Program-made: the position numbers and the translations under genes
Assembly: GCA_002633005.1 (NCBI GenBank)
Contig: NMRA01000310.1
Location: forward strand, 190,624 to 254,623
Direction: 5' to 3'
From: Phoronis australis
Lineage: Eukaryota; Phoronida; Phoronidae
DNA: 64,000 nt
Shown: positions 27,001 to 37,035 of the stretch, piece after piece
How positions within the stretch are numbered: the first letter of the stretch is position 1
Layout: each line of letters starts with the position of its first letter
The notes under the pieces: model-generated
Told to the model about the DNA's origin: nothing
The model's database searches: none
The model's input: the letters and a program-made list of their open reading frames with translations, nothing else

Positions 27001-28202
27001 AAATTATCTGATATTCTTTCCGGCACCGAATTTATATGACTGCTAGCGTATTATATCGCGTTTAGATGTGGATGTTTTATTAGAAGGCACATACTAGGAT
27101 GTCTATTCGGAAGGTAGATCAGTCGCTTAAACCGAGCGTCCATCTTCAGCTGAACGTTATGTGCCAAAGTGCTCACATCATGGGAGTCACGTGTGAACAC
27201 CATGGGCCAACTGAGCCTAACTACAACTCAAGGGAATGTTGCCATCTCACGGCAAGATGGCAAATCGGCGTCTGAACCAGTTGCCTGCAAAAAGTTCACA
27301 AGTGAGCTCTCGTCAATGTTTGATCTGCCTGCACTTGTGAATTTTTTTCAGACCGTGGCTCAGACGTCTGACCTCTCCTCTCAGTGATCGGTCGGCCATT
27401 GAACACTGTATAACTTTTAAATGTTTATAGAAATGCTGAAGACAATACTTCATAACATGTTCGAAGCTATTTCTTGTAGGTTTTCACCTGATTTCAGTCC
27501 TGTATTTAAATACAATATTAGCATAATTGTCTTGGTTGAGCAGGAAAATCAGTAGGTCACAAGTAATCATCCGAATCCTTCAAAACGCCCCACGGGATAA
27601 GTAAAGGACAGTTTAGGTTTGCTGATCGGGCCACTCAGATGGATGTTTTTTTTTCACTGCCAGATTTCCTATGCAAAGATTTACTTAATCACTTAGAAAA
27701 TCTACATAAAGGTCCATTTTTACGACAGAAATTTGAAGAGTGGTTTCATGTTCAACTTAAGACCGTTGCGTTAGAAAGACTTTCGTCCAAAAGGTTGCTT
27801 ATTGATTTTTGTAGGGGTTGAAATCCTTAAAGTTGTAATGTTATGAGAAAATTTTATGGTGACCTTTCATAGCTAAGTGTCCCTGAGATGGGTCTTATTT
27901 TATTGTGCCATCTATCCAAGAGAACGGGTATTCGACTTCAAGAAGGAACACCCCTGTCAAAAATTGTGAAATGCCCCCAGGGCAGAATAATTTGATTTTA
28001 AGAATTGTAATGTTCTTTTATTTTTTGCTTTCAGGTTGAACGTGATATTATGATTTGGAACAACAAGCAATATCCGGCCAAACCGGTGATGTCGCGTTCT
28101 AAGGAAGACGAGATGATCGTGAAACATAGACGCTGGTACTCACAATTCTACTCGGAAAACAGTCCTCGTCTTAAAATAAGTTCGGACACGTTAGACTGGT
28201 GA
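8821..28202 (+). CDS. nvd: Cholesterol 7-desaturase (Neverland/DAF-36 Rieske oxygenase), 7 exons
   Basis: Exons: 8821-9045, 21742-21856, 22217-22405, 23151-23329, 24468-24728, 26654-26821, 28035-28202. All introns are gt...ag, phases agree at every junction, and the total is 1305 nt (434 codons plus TGA), usual for the family. An N-terminal hydrophobic span (about residues 17-42) suggests an ER membrane anchor. The Rieske [2Fe-2S] ligands are visible as C134-P-H136 and C154-x2-H157 (CPFHGW). The mononuclear iron site reads E240-x3-D244-x2-H247-x4-H252; D383, just before IWNNK, may be the third ligand. Known family role: conversion of cholesterol to 7-dehydrocholesterol, the first step towards ecdysteroids or dafachronic acids in ecdysozoans; the role in other animals is less clear. 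The ATG at 8821 is chosen because it precedes the membrane span and has an open frame to the donor. No missing catalytic residue is seen. The substrate is inferred from the family. Confidence 0.95.
11095..11215 (+). repeat. Repeat family E, partial
   Basis: gcgttccgtaggcgcaagaa, ctcgcgaaaaagcaagatc match the left half of the 44882 copy. Confidence 0.4.
13257..13490 (+). mobile_element. Family A/B composite, 3' end decayed
   Basis: Starts caggggcggatccagg; from about 13330 to 13471 reads as family B (gtgcgcgcccagcc ... ggttgcgcgcatg). This is the same arrangement as the 36-kb copy. The family A right terminus and target repeat are not found. Confidence 0.6.
14258..14430 (+). repeat. Imperfect minisatellite
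   Basis: ggcggtcatgttttgtggtg-like units of about 27-30 bp recur some six times with drift (ggtcaaat, ggtcatgt, cgtcatgt, cggtccca, ctgtccaa). No gene is supported here. Confidence 0.55.
16629..16772 (+). mobile_element. Short inverted-repeat element, family A, copy 1
   Basis: 144 bp, starts caggggcggatccagg and ends aatccgctactg. Direct repeat CTATT at 16624-16628 and 16773-16777. Lies in intron 1 of nvd. Confidence 0.72.
17189..17235 (+). repeat. (CAAA)n microsatellite
   Basis: About ten caaa units with one caga interruption. Confidence 0.9.
18030..18182 (+). repeat. Palindrome-ended repeat family D, copy 1
   Basis: Ends GTTCAGTAACGCTAGGACC ... CTACTGAAC. Core gcaagacttcgcgagattac and ctaggtcctagcgtaggtc. 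Lies in nvd intron 1. Confidence 0.6.
19125..19305 (+). repeat. (AAT/AAC/AGT)n microsatellite
   Basis: 180 bp of aat and aac triplets with occasional agt and gat. It gives a poly-asparagine open frame that is an artefact of the repeat. Confidence 0.9.
20255..20818. other. Assembly gap (564 N) in nvd intron 1
   Basis: All bases are N. Nothing can be said about content; long open frames across it are artefacts. Confidence 0.99.
21742..21856 (+). CDS. nvd: nvd exon 2: start of Rieske domain
   Basis: The acceptor is ttttgtag and the donor is TTGG|gtaaga (phase 1). It encodes the [15 protein letters not shown] stretch that opens the Rieske fold in this family, and follows a 12.7-kb intron. Confidence 0.93.
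22217..22405 (+). CDS. nvd: nvd exon 3: Rieske iron-sulfur ligands
   Basis: Both ligand pairs of the [2Fe-2S] cluster lie in this one exon: HCPHMGAN and [11 protein letters not shown]. The entry codon is split after one base (G|GT) and the exit is phase 1 (AAAG|gtaagg). Confidence 0.97.
22810..22935 (+). repeat. Repeat family E, right-half copy in nvd intron 3
   Basis: ttggctgcc-like, tcgcttttcagtttcgtgat and ttgcaaggtcttgcttta match the right half of the 44882 copy. Confidence 0.4.
23151..23329 (+). CDS. nvd: nvd exon 4: linker between Rieske and catalytic domains
   Basis: It follows a polypyrimidine tract and gcag acceptor. It encodes [19 protein letters not shown] and [12 protein letters not shown], typical of the oxygenase family. 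The donor is GAG|gtaccg, a weaker match than the other donors of this gene but in phase. Confidence 0.93.
23668..23995. repeat. Inverted-repeat element in nvd intron 4
   Basis: cattaaagtcgtactttctg at the left pairs with cagaaagtacggttttaatg at the right (about 23670 and 23970). The middle contains gtattgttccttgttcac, also seen near 15246. Confidence 0.5.
24468..24728 (+). CDS. nvd: nvd exon 5: mononuclear iron site
   Basis: The exon has 87 codons, phase 0 at both ends. It begins [16 protein letters not shown], the E-x3-D-x2-H-x4-H iron-binding motif. A 340-bp hairpin element begins 39 bp beyond the donor. Confidence 0.95.
24768..25107. mobile_element. 340-bp hairpin MITE with about 125-bp arms
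   Basis: The arms at 24768-24893 and 24984-25107 are inverted repeats of each other almost throughout, from AACAGCTTCTTATTTAATTT inward to acaggtgggtacacc. The loop is about 90 bp. Flanked by ACAA at 24764-24767 and 25108-25111. It lies in nvd intron 5, 39 bp after the exon. Confidence 0.75.
26654..26821 (+). CDS. nvd: nvd exon 6: catalytic domain core
   Basis: The exon has 56 codons, phase 0 at both ends (attcag acceptor, CAG|gtaagg donor). It encodes [17 protein letters not shown] and the [16 protein letters not shown] strand-helix region. A palindromic repeat begins 16 bp after the exon. Confidence 0.93.
26838..26975 (+). repeat. Palindrome-ended repeat family D, copy 2
   Basis: GTTCAGTAACG at the left and CGTTACTGAAC at the right are exact inverted repeats. 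Same core as copy 1. It starts 16 bp beyond the donor of nvd exon 6. Confidence 0.65.
28035..28202 (+). CDS. nvd: nvd exon 7: C-terminus and stop
   Basis: The exon has 55 codons plus TGA at 28200-28202. It encodes [12 protein letters not shown], conserved in Neverland proteins, and [10 protein letters not shown] near the end. No AATAAA lies close behind the stop; the first I see is at 29120-29125, beyond repeat sequence, so the 3' UTR end is unsettled. Confidence 0.94.
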   Translation, partial: VERDIMIWNNKQYPAKPVMSRSKEDEMIVKHRRWYSQFYSENSPRLKISSDTLDW

Positions 28203-28449
28203 TGACGTGGGAGAATCCGTTGATATTTTGCTACAGTCGCGGATCTAGGATATCACAAGGGGGGCCCCAACATTTTGTCTGTAAACTTTTGCTCAAAGCA
28301 CGATTGTAGATGCGCATAGCACCGAATGGGGGGAGGTTGGGAGGGGGTTTGCCCTGTTTTTTGCTGTTTTTCCTCTAAAAATCAAGCATTTTCCTTGATT
28401 CCCGAAGTATTATCCAAAAAAAGGCCAAAAAACGGAGAAAGTGTCAAAG

Positions 28450-28535
28450 AGGTAACTGCAAACGCCCCAGACTCGAACTCTCGACCTGGCGGATAGCGCG
28501 CGCGTGTTTTACCACTGCACCACCACGATTTAACT
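28450..28535 (-). mobile_element. tRNA-like SINE head
   Basis: Minus strand reads GTGGTGCAGTGGTAAAAC (box A) and GAGAGTTCGAGTCTGGGG (box B) about 35 bp apart. Probably tRNA-derived SINE DNA; a functional tRNA is not supported because the stems do not pair cleanly. Confidence 0.45.
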
Positions 28536-29699
28536 CCTGATTTGTTACTAAGAGACCTACTTGTTTATGGTCCACAGCGTTTGCGCGCGAAATCTTCTTT
28601 TTGTAATGCTTATTACATGTTTTATATTTTGTGCAATCAGTTCGTAACAATTTTTTTGTATTTAAAATAGTCTTCAATTGCCAAAAAGACCAAATCCGTT
28701 TTTTGTGTTGACAATAATGACGCGATTGCTTTGAAAATCGTCTTGAGTTAAGGTTTGACAAAGAGAGAATTATGAGTTTCTGAGCGATTCACTAAGGCTT
28801 CGATTAAAATTGACATCTTACCAGCAGCTTCTGTTTTTTCATCATCACTCAGATTCCATTTTCTTTAAAAAATGAAGTAATTTTCTTCAGTGCACAGTGG
28901 AGCAGACGACGGAAACGGAGTCGTAGTGCCCAGCGCCACTGCCGGTAGCCTGAGATATCGCGGGTGAGCCTATACTCAGCCATAGTTCCGTTACGATTGC
29001 GCCGTGTTCCGAATTTGACACTTGAAATTGGATCTGAGCGCCCCCCTCCCCCCAAACACTAAAACTGCACACGTTCAAATCTTGTTTCAGCCGTATAATT
29101 TTAATTACCGGGGTTAATTAATAAACTCAACATTTCCCTACGCTCTTGCTGTTTTATTTTTTTCCACCTGTGTGCTACACCTGTATACACTCCGTCAAAC
29201 AGTCATATTCCAAGTCATGGGACTTTCAAACTGCAGTATGTCTGAAATTTGCACATGTACAGATAAAGTTCGAATCCGAGTGGGAATTTGAGGCTACGAA
29301 AATGCTTGAAGTGTTCTAGGTGGTTCTCCGTCTGTCTTTACGGCAGTTCGAAAACGGTTGTAAACATTTAAATCAAGGCTGCGTGCGCTTTCGAAGCAAA
29401 CAATCTGCCAAAAGTTTGAAACGGTTTAACACGGAAAATATGCTTATGATCTCCACCTCGGACATTGTGCAGTCGTGGAAAACTACAAATGTTAAATTGT
29501 CTTGTCTCAGAAGTTGAGTAATTTCTTCCGACAAACGCAAAATGAAACCCGTGCAAAAAACTGAAATACAAAAACATTCCGCCACAATACATCGTGCGAT
29601 TTTTCAGCTCAGGACGAACACGCACAATCTCGCTTGTGGCGATACCAATCTCGTCAAAAATGAAACGAACAAATCACTGTTCGGTGCATGCTCTTGTAC

Positions 29700-29860
29700 T
29701 TCGTACTGTCCGAAAAACGGAATGTTGTGATTATTGGTGCATGCGATAGACTGCTTGAAGTTATTTGCTTTGAACACAGCTACAAAGAAACAAAACCCGT
29801 GGTGTTCTTTGTGATTTTATTAAAAATCGACAGTTCTCACCGTTGTCGGCCAGACGATCG
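29700..29860 (+). repeat. Interspersed repeat family C, copy 3
   Basis: Contains gactgcttgaagttatttgc, acaaaacccg-type sequence and tcgacagttctcaccgttgt. Confidence 0.5.
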
Positions 29861-30069
29861 CAAAAATCATAGTTGTAGTTTTCACAAAAGATCTTCACCC
29901 GAGAAACTTGCAAATTCCGTTTATTTATTCTATTTGCTACAAACGCGTATTTTGGGTTTCCTTTTCAAGGGGCACATTCGGTTGTAATACTTACAATGAG
30001 GGTAGCCCCATCAGTTCAAAGTGCTTTCCATCGGGGCCCTCAGTAAAATCATACAAAGACATTCGAATA

Positions 30070-30235
30070 GGCATTTTTAGGTTTGTTGGATCAGATAGAT
30101 TTCTTGAAGTTATTTGCTTTGACCAAAGCTACAAAACAGCAACATTTGTGTTCTTTGATGTTATTACAAATCGCCAAGTCTCGCGGTTTGCAGTCAGTCA
30201 TTCGCGGAAATCGATGCTATTGACTTCCCCTGTTA
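30070..30235 (+). repeat. Interspersed repeat family C, copy 4
   Basis: Contains agatttcttgaagttatttg, gaccaaagctacaaaacagc, aaatcgccaagtctcgcgg. Lies 200 bp from copy 3 in the same direction. Confidence 0.5.
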
Positions 30236-31630
30236 AGTGCGGTTTTAAATTCTACCCTCCTTACACCGTGGATTTTAGCCTCGTTTGCAAACATCGGACA
30301 GAGAACGCTGAGGTAGTATTTTTGAATCCGTCAAACGGCCGATCTCAAAAGGTTACTATTGTGTCACTTTAAGACTTTTTATCAACAGACCGTAGCTTTA
30401 AAAAATTTGGAAATTTTCATGTTTAGATTACTGGCTAAGAGGCCTTAAAAGATTTCCCAGAGACGCTTTCGCGGCAAATACAATGGATAAATAGAATTTT
30501 GAAGTTTCGTGCGAAAAAATTCCCGTCTGGAAGCAACGGCGATCTAATAGGTCACATTTTCAGAAAAACACATGAATACCGTGTCTAGCATCATTTTTGT
30601 GCAACTCGTATGTTTGTGCTTCCAAGGACATCGTGCGTTGGCACTTAGTACTTTAGAAACTATAGAAATGTGATATTTGGTAACGAAGATTGACTAAGTC
30701 AATACGTTTAAGCCCTCATGTGCCACGGGGTCCACCTTCGTAACCCTTTAAAATTGATATTACGTTGCAGCCTAGTGGTGTCGTCCGACGGGTGTGTGGG
30801 TGTTGTGTGTGTAGCGATGGCTGTGTCGATGGGGTGACAGTGCGTCGACTGGGAAGGGGCTTAAGAATTGTGGCAACCGGGGGTTAACTCGAAGACTGAA
30901 CCTTAACCCTACCGCTGGCCTCGTTGTCACATTTAGGATTGGATTTTGCATTACAAAACCGCGTTCCGCTCAAACAGCGAAATTTTGATTGCGATCACTT
31001 ACCGTTGTAAAATTGGTCTCAAAAAAAGCCTTACTTAGCGATAAAAAATCTAGATTTCCTAAGAATTGACAGCTCGTGCTTCCTTATGACCGTGCTCGGC
31101 GCAAAAATGGACCTCCGTGAACTCAGTTCAGAGCCGGATCCGAAGCAGCAACAAACTTTTAGTTTTTTTCGAAGCGCTGAAATCACATCAAATTTGACAG
31201 GGGAACAAGCCGAGACCGATTCCATAACGATAAGTGGTCTGGATAGAAACTCATCAAGTCCGAGATCCAAAGTTATTTTGTGTCATGGACAGCGGGTTTG
31301 TAGCCAGACATTAGGCTTCATGCGGCACCTGTCGGAAAGTCTACGAGACGCGAAAATTACGATTGATGTTACGTTATACGGTGTTCTGGGCACATAAGTT
31401 TCACCCGTAAATACTTTCCATATGCAGACATTCATAAATTTTCCTTAAAAATCATCATCGCTTATTTTCAATATTATTAATGAGAGGTAAAATAACAATG
31501 AATTGCTAAAAGTACAGTCATTTGTTATGAATTTAGGCGCGTGTGATCTTAGTTTACGCGAAGGGATTCTAGCTGACTCGTTGTTACTTGTCGATTTATG
31601 AGGTGTAAGTGTCGAGATTATTACGTCACA

Positions 31631-31655
31631 TATTGTGACGAAGCGCACAAATAGC
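31631..31655 (+). promoter_or_regulatory. CRE-like palindrome upstream of the intronless ORF
   Basis: TTACGTCA just upstream runs into a perfect palindrome, CGTCACA-TAT-TGTGACG (about 31623-31639), so two TGACG half-sites face each other 35-50 bp before the ATG. Such half-sites bind CREB/ATF-type bZIP factors. Function here is inferred from position only. Confidence 0.35.
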
Positions 31656-31674
31656 CTCGCGTAATAGAAGTAAG

Positions 31675-32322
31675 ATGTATCGTCAACACTGTGAGCAAGC
31701 TCACGCAGGACGAAGAAGTGATTCAACAGCCGTGGATGGCGCTAGTCTCAACTTCGCAATTGATGTATTGATATCCAAACTGAAATGCGCCAAAGACAAA
31801 GACAACGTTTCGATTCATTCTGTGAAGAAACTTAAAGCTTTGTTGGATGAATTGAGTGTAAATTCCTTCCCTGATCTTAACGTTGAAAGCCTCGAAGAAC
31901 CACAGCACTTGGCAGAAGAGAAAAGGCGTGCTAAGAATTTTCAACGCGTTTCAACCACCGTCACAAAGACTACGGTTCACAGCAATAAACAAAGAAGCAA
32001 CAAACCTGTTCAGCGACGACCTGCTCATAGAGTTCAGACGCCCAAAGCGTTTGACAAGAAATCCAACGCTAGAGAGCGCGAAGTGTCGCCAGAAACAGGA
32101 AAGTTCCGCAGCGCGTGCTCAGATTTATTGTTAACAACGTCATCTGTTGGTGAAATGGGCAGTGGGACCGCCGGGACACTCAGCACAAACAAGCACAAGC
32201 CAAAAATCCAATACCAAAGAGCCACCAATCAAAAAAATGTAAATCCAAAATCGTCACAAAAATACAGAAGGGCAAGTGATACTCGCGTGGTAGACATTGA
32301 CAAAGATCGACATTGTAAATAG
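31675..32322 (+). CDS. Hypothetical basic protein, single exon
   Basis: An uninterrupted ORF of 215 residues with TAA or TGA stops absent from start to TAG at 32320-32322. An in-frame TGA at 31636 makes the ATG at 31675 the first usable start. The first third (about residues 24-62) has regular hydrophobic spacing that could form helices (FAIDVLISKLK, VKKLKALLDELS). The rest is rich in K, R, S, T, Q and N and looks disordered. No known domain is recognised. It has no introns, unlike the neighbouring genes, so it may be a retrocopy or a germline-type intronless gene. A CRE-type palindrome lies just upstream and AATAAA at 32462-32467 downstream. It could be chance, but length, composition and flanking signals favour a real gene. 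Confidence 0.6.
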   Translation: MYRQHCEQAHAGRRSDSTAVDGASLNFAIDVLISKLKCAKDKDNVSIHSVKKLKALLDELSVNSFPDLNVESLEEPQHLAEEKRRAKNFQRVSTTVTKTTVHSNKQRSNKPVQRRPAHRVQTPKAFDKKSNAREREVSPETGKFRSACSDLLLTTSSVGEMGSGTAGTLSTNKHKPKIQYQRATNQKNVNPKSSQKYRRASDTRVVDIDKDRHCK

Positions 32323-32461
32323 AAATACGTGCTTTTCTTCATAAAACAAACTTTAAAGCTATTAATCGTTTTCGTGACGACACTGTGCCTTTCGTCATCA
32401 TTAGTGACTGATAACATCATGGGGACACGCGTTCATCCTGGAATACTAATAATAGATTAAG

Positions 32462-32467
32462 AATAAA
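32462..32467 (+). promoter_or_regulatory. AATAAA polyadenylation signal of the intronless ORF
   Basis: A canonical AATAAA lies 140 bp past the stop codon of the 31675-32322 ORF. Confidence 0.4.
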
Positions 32468-33153
32468 ATTGAGAATTGTTTCCTTCAGACCACTGTCGGC
32501 AGTTTGCCCTCACAACATCGCTAATAAAGCTGTTGTCCGGAAGAAAAGAATTAATCTTCGTTTATTATTAATAGCACAAGAACGAAATCGTTTTAAAATC
32601 GACCCAAAAAGAAATTCGTTCTAATCTTCTGCAAATTTTGTTGAAAGTGTGTTAATGTTGAATTATAAATGGTCGCACTGGCGAAATCAAAAGAAGCAGT
32701 GATTCTGGTAATTTTCGTAGGAGGCTTGCCAACAAATCCATACCACGGACTTCATCCTCACCGCGGAACTTGAACTCACACACTAACACTTTTACGACGG
32801 TAATTTTCAGTACAAGATATTGAAACCCGGACCTTGTGCAGTGTCTAATGTGTTGCGCGAATCCGGCGATGGCAATTCGACGCGTAATGGTGCGCCAAGC
32901 TTCGCTTACCCCGGCCCGTGTATATTCCATGACAGACCGTGATGTGTACTCCCGTTGAACTTAATTAGAATCAATATTTTCCTTACGCTGCGGTACAATG
33001 AAGTGTCTTGTGCGTAGGTGTAGTTGTAGTTCGGACTCCGTGTTGAGAGTTTTTGTGTGTGATGAGAGCTATTGAGGTGCGTAGCACTGGGGGTGTGTCT
33101 CCCCTGTATATACGTGGAGCAGGAATTATTCGTCATCATGGCCCTTCCTACCA

Positions 33154-33409
33154 CTTGCGCTTACCCAGGGGGCTCGGGGGGATCGATCGAGCCCCCAATT
33201 TGGCGAAGTGGGCAAAAAGGTCCGACTCAGAGAGACAAAAACCTCCGAAAAAAGTAGAAAATGAGATAAAATTCCACTAAAAAGGCAGGAATTACCAAAA
33301 TTCGGCGAATACACAATTCATAGCTTTGAACATACTCCGTGAATCTTGGTAAAAGGTCCACATTCTCAAAAATTCGAGCCCCCACTTTTTTAGGCTGGGC
33401 GTGCGCATG
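33154..33409 (+). mobile_element. Short inverted-repeat element, family B, copy 1
   Basis: Terminal inverted repeats are of the form CATGCGCGCACCCAG...CTGGGTGCGCGCATG (left end diverged). The flanking 5-bp direct repeat TACCA is at 33149-33153 and 33410-33414. The internal GC-rich arms cgagccccc/gggggctcg are shared by all copies. Confidence 0.75.
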
Positions 33410-34984
33410 TACCACTAAAGTCTAGTATAGACAGACGGAAAGACGTAATCCTTTGGATCATTTATCTGTGCATACATGAACAACTTTTAGGGCATTCTTA
33501 AAATGTTGTAAGTTGGCCAATTAAAATTTTCATCTCGTAGTAATTCTAAAGCCTGTTTGCACCTTGGGATTAATTGTGTAAGACGTAAATCGTATGCAAC
33601 TGACGAGAGTGTTCAGACTGTAAGTCTGGCACGATTTTTCGTGTTAAAACACATTGTCTTTGGACATAGAGCAGGTTAGGCCGATTGTGCAGCAACTGCC
33701 CTGTACTACTCCGTACAGGTATTTTTGTCGCTATGGGTCAGTGAGCCGTGTCCTCGTTATTAACCAGGGCGGGTGTATCTTAAATTTTATTTACCTGTCA
33801 TGCCTGATTTAGATACGTCACTCGTCCTTAGAACCAATGAAATCAGCAGCTATCCTAAAACCCAAGTGATCTAAATACCCTAAAATACTACGCCCGTAAT
33901 TTACGGGTTGTTATTAAAGACGTGGATTTTAATAAACATGAACTTTCTCCCTTGAATAGCTAAGAAAAGATTTTCAAATTTTCACGTGGTTATAGTTTGG
34001 GTGTACACCTGTCCCTCCCAAAACCGGTTTAACAAGCAAACGGTATTTATAAAGTGTGATGTTTGCTTGAAAAAGTAATTAAAACAATAATTTGCTACCG
34101 TACTAAGGTAAGAACTTTGGTATCATGTTGTGTACTTTCTTCACGTTTTCAACAGAACAAATTATGAATTAATGTTTTGCACCTTTTAAGTTTTTTTAAA
34201 TTAGTTAAATCATTTCGTGTAGAAATGTTGAGTTATTTAAGTACATAATCTAATTTTTATTCAATTTGTATATTGACAATTTCCTATGTGACTTGGTTTT
34301 TGGGTTGAGCAAGGCTTACATGTATAGGAATAGCATTTTGAGGTAAGTGGAAAATTTTGCAAAGTATTGCCGGAACTTTCCGATAAATTCTTTATGCGCT
34401 ATTTTGGATGATATTGATCCAGAACACGTTGATGAAAAGGTACAGATTAGTTACCGTGTATAAGTTGGTAATTTTTTTTAATTTTTAAATTTGTCCACTT
34501 AGCATTCATTGCACAGAAAAGATTTGAATTAAAAATTTTAGTGTTCAGCGTGATTCGAGGAGGTTACATTTATCGCAAAAGAAAACGGCAACCGTATTTT
34601 GGGTAAACTTTGATTGTGCAACTGAACCAAGAAATATTTTTGATAGTTTCGCCTGTGCTGTCAAACTTAGGTGTTTACGAAAACTTGTAGGGCGTAGGGC
34701 ATGTGCCAAAATCTTTTCGCTATCTTTAGAACACGCGGAATTGCATTTTGCGTAATGACTGCAAAACGTAAAAACAATGTCGAGAACGAGTTAGAAATGA
34801 GCGTACCACAAAGATTTAAAATTATGTCGGTTATTTTGAGTACCATTAAAGCGACATCATTTGCGAGATTTTTTCTGTATCGGCCTCAGCAAGGATGCGA
34901 AACAGGAACGTCCGCGTTCCAGTAAAACGCTCGGTTGACGGGATAAATCGAAGAAGATAAGTGACAGAATATTTTCAGTGTATT

Positions 34985-35170
34985 TGAATGGCAGAGTCAC
35001 CGACCGGCTTTGATTTCAGCGAATGTCTGACGGACATTGGCGGCAAGAATTGGCGATTTGCAATAAAATTACCAAAAACACCAGTATTGTTTTATAGCTC
35101 TGGTCCAAACTAATAACTTCAAGAAGTCTACCCAATCCAGCAATAATAAAAAATGCGTTTTTCTGTAGTG
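34985..35170 (-). repeat. Interspersed repeat family C, copy 5 (reverse)
   Basis: Reverse complement carries the same cores: gcattttttatt, gacttcttgaagttatta, cgccaattcttgccgcc, gaaatcaaagccggtcgg. Confidence 0.5.
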
Positions 35171-36366
35171 AAAGCGATATTGTCCCTCTATACTAATTAA
35201 GTTTGATTTGTTAAGTGACCAGCTATGCACATAAAACGATTCTCTCAAGGACCGCAAAATATAAAAACTAGTGACAAACGTGTCGGGGGAATAACTTGTT
35301 CTAAGCAAAACTAGTCGTCTTTCGTTCCCGAAAAGCGCCCATAATTTCCCAAAAGTGCACACGAGCGCTTTCTGGTGACGGTCACTTTATCGGACATCCT
35401 CTTAAAATATGAATTACTAAATTGCTATATTAATAATCACGGTTATCTTCTTGGTGTGATTCAGACTACAACAACAACTCGAATGTAATACGGACCCAAA
35501 TATTTCATGACGTCAGACTGACCAACAAAGCGCTATAGTCAAAGTCACGCTACATCAATCATGCTACGCATAGCAAATGGTGAAACTTAAAACATAACCT
35601 CAATGAAAAAGTATCCATGATTTCACTGAAACGAATACAAACGTTGAAGCCGCTACATCTATGTTTCTAGTCTCTGTATTCGTAAATTAATTCGAAACCA
35701 CTGCACGCTTCGAGCAAACTTACACATTCCTAATCATACGGCGTGCTAGGTAAAATTTCGACTCCTTGTCGAGTCCGAGTTCGTGCGCCGGTGTTAGAAC
35801 ATTTGATCATTCAAAGCAATATCACCGCGTTCTTATCCTTTGTTTGAATTGAAATCGGTTACAATAAATCGCCCGGAATTCACTTGACGCCCTCGCTACC
35901 GAGGCAACTAAAACTAACCCGCCGTGACAAGCAACTTAGTGTGTGGGGTCTGAAGCAACCACCTCGGACAGTTCTAATGAACAAGATGAGATTTTACAAA
36001 AGCGAGTGTCCTAAATCAAAATTTGCATTTGAAGAGGGCGAGAATTTGTCGCTCCTTTAAACTTTTGGAATAATGCAAATTTTAGTAACATTTAATTTTC
36101 TATTTGTTTTCGTTAAAACCTATAAAACTGAAACACAGATAGGAAATGAAAACATTTTAAATGAGAAACTTTAAACATGTCATAAGCGTACTTGAAACAA
36201 ACGGAATGTATAACAGACTTCATTTAAGCCTTATTTTGACGTGGAAAGAAATTAGTTACGGCCTAGTACATTAGTAGTAAAACAAAAATACCTATCAGAA
36301 GGCTTAAAGACTGGTATTTCATTAAACAGTGGCGGCACTTCATTATTATTGAAAAAATATTAATAT

Positions 36367-36643
36367 CAGGAGCGGATCCAGGATTTTGAGTTAGGGGGGC
36401 AGGGCACAGGAATAACCAGAATAGGGATGCAGGGGTCTCGAATTTTCGGGTTTGCGGACCTTCTGACTAAAAATAAAAAGGGTAAATGGGGTTTGTTCAC
36501 AGCCTATGCATTGTTTATTCACTCCCCCGAACCCCCCTGATTGCGCGCATGTGCTAGTCAGCAATTCGCACCCAAACTGCCAAATGGAATCTGGTAGAAT
36601 TTTAGGGGAGCCATGGCCCCCTTCCCCCCTTAATCCGCCACTG
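36367..36643 (+). mobile_element. Family A element containing family B sequence
   Basis: 277 bp, starts caggagcggatccagg and ends taatccgccactg. Direct repeat AATAT at 36362-36366 and 36644-36648. The interior (about 36424-36551) is family B-like, ending gattgcgcgcatg, with A sequence on both sides. Confidence 0.7.
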
Positions 36644-36904
36644 AATATGTTCAGAATGTTCCCATCCCAGTAGTCGGCATGAGGTTTTTTTAAACATTGG
36701 CGACGGAACATCATGTTTTCTGTCACAAATGCTTAAATTTTTTTAAAGCTTATTGTTTAACTTCTCAAAATTGATAATTACAAAAACAACTATTGGTCAG
36801 ACAGAAATGACAATATGTATATTTCCGCCTGCAGTTGTCAATCAGCGTTCGAAACAAAACAGTTGGGAAACAAAAGGTTTTGCATAAAATTCCATATTTT
36901 AGTT

Positions 36905-37035
36905 GTTCCAGTTCCGCATTTCGTAGACCCAAGACACTCGAAAACCTAGTGCTAAACGTGCTCCTCTTGTACTAACTCGCGAAGACTTACGTGATCTTGC
37001 TGTTTCTCGATTTTTTTCGTCTACGGAACGTAGCC
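36905..37035 (-). repeat. Repeat family E, partial reverse copy
   Basis: cgcgaagacttacgtgatct and cgtctacggaacg correspond to the reverse of the family E left end. Confidence 0.4.

Larger units (their letters stand above)
28203..31620. other. Intergenic, repeat-rich
   Basis: Family A-like end (cagtcgcggatctagg at about 28236), SINE head, two family C copies and a TG-rich tract. No gene recognised. Confidence 0.5.

Noticed and set aside
28450-28535. Functional tRNA gene
   Set aside because: Box A and box B are visible but acceptor and anticodon stems do not pair cleanly; a SINE head is more likely.
29908-30372. 154-codon forward open frame
   Set aside because: Most of it is repeat family C copy 4; other copies of the family do not keep the frame.
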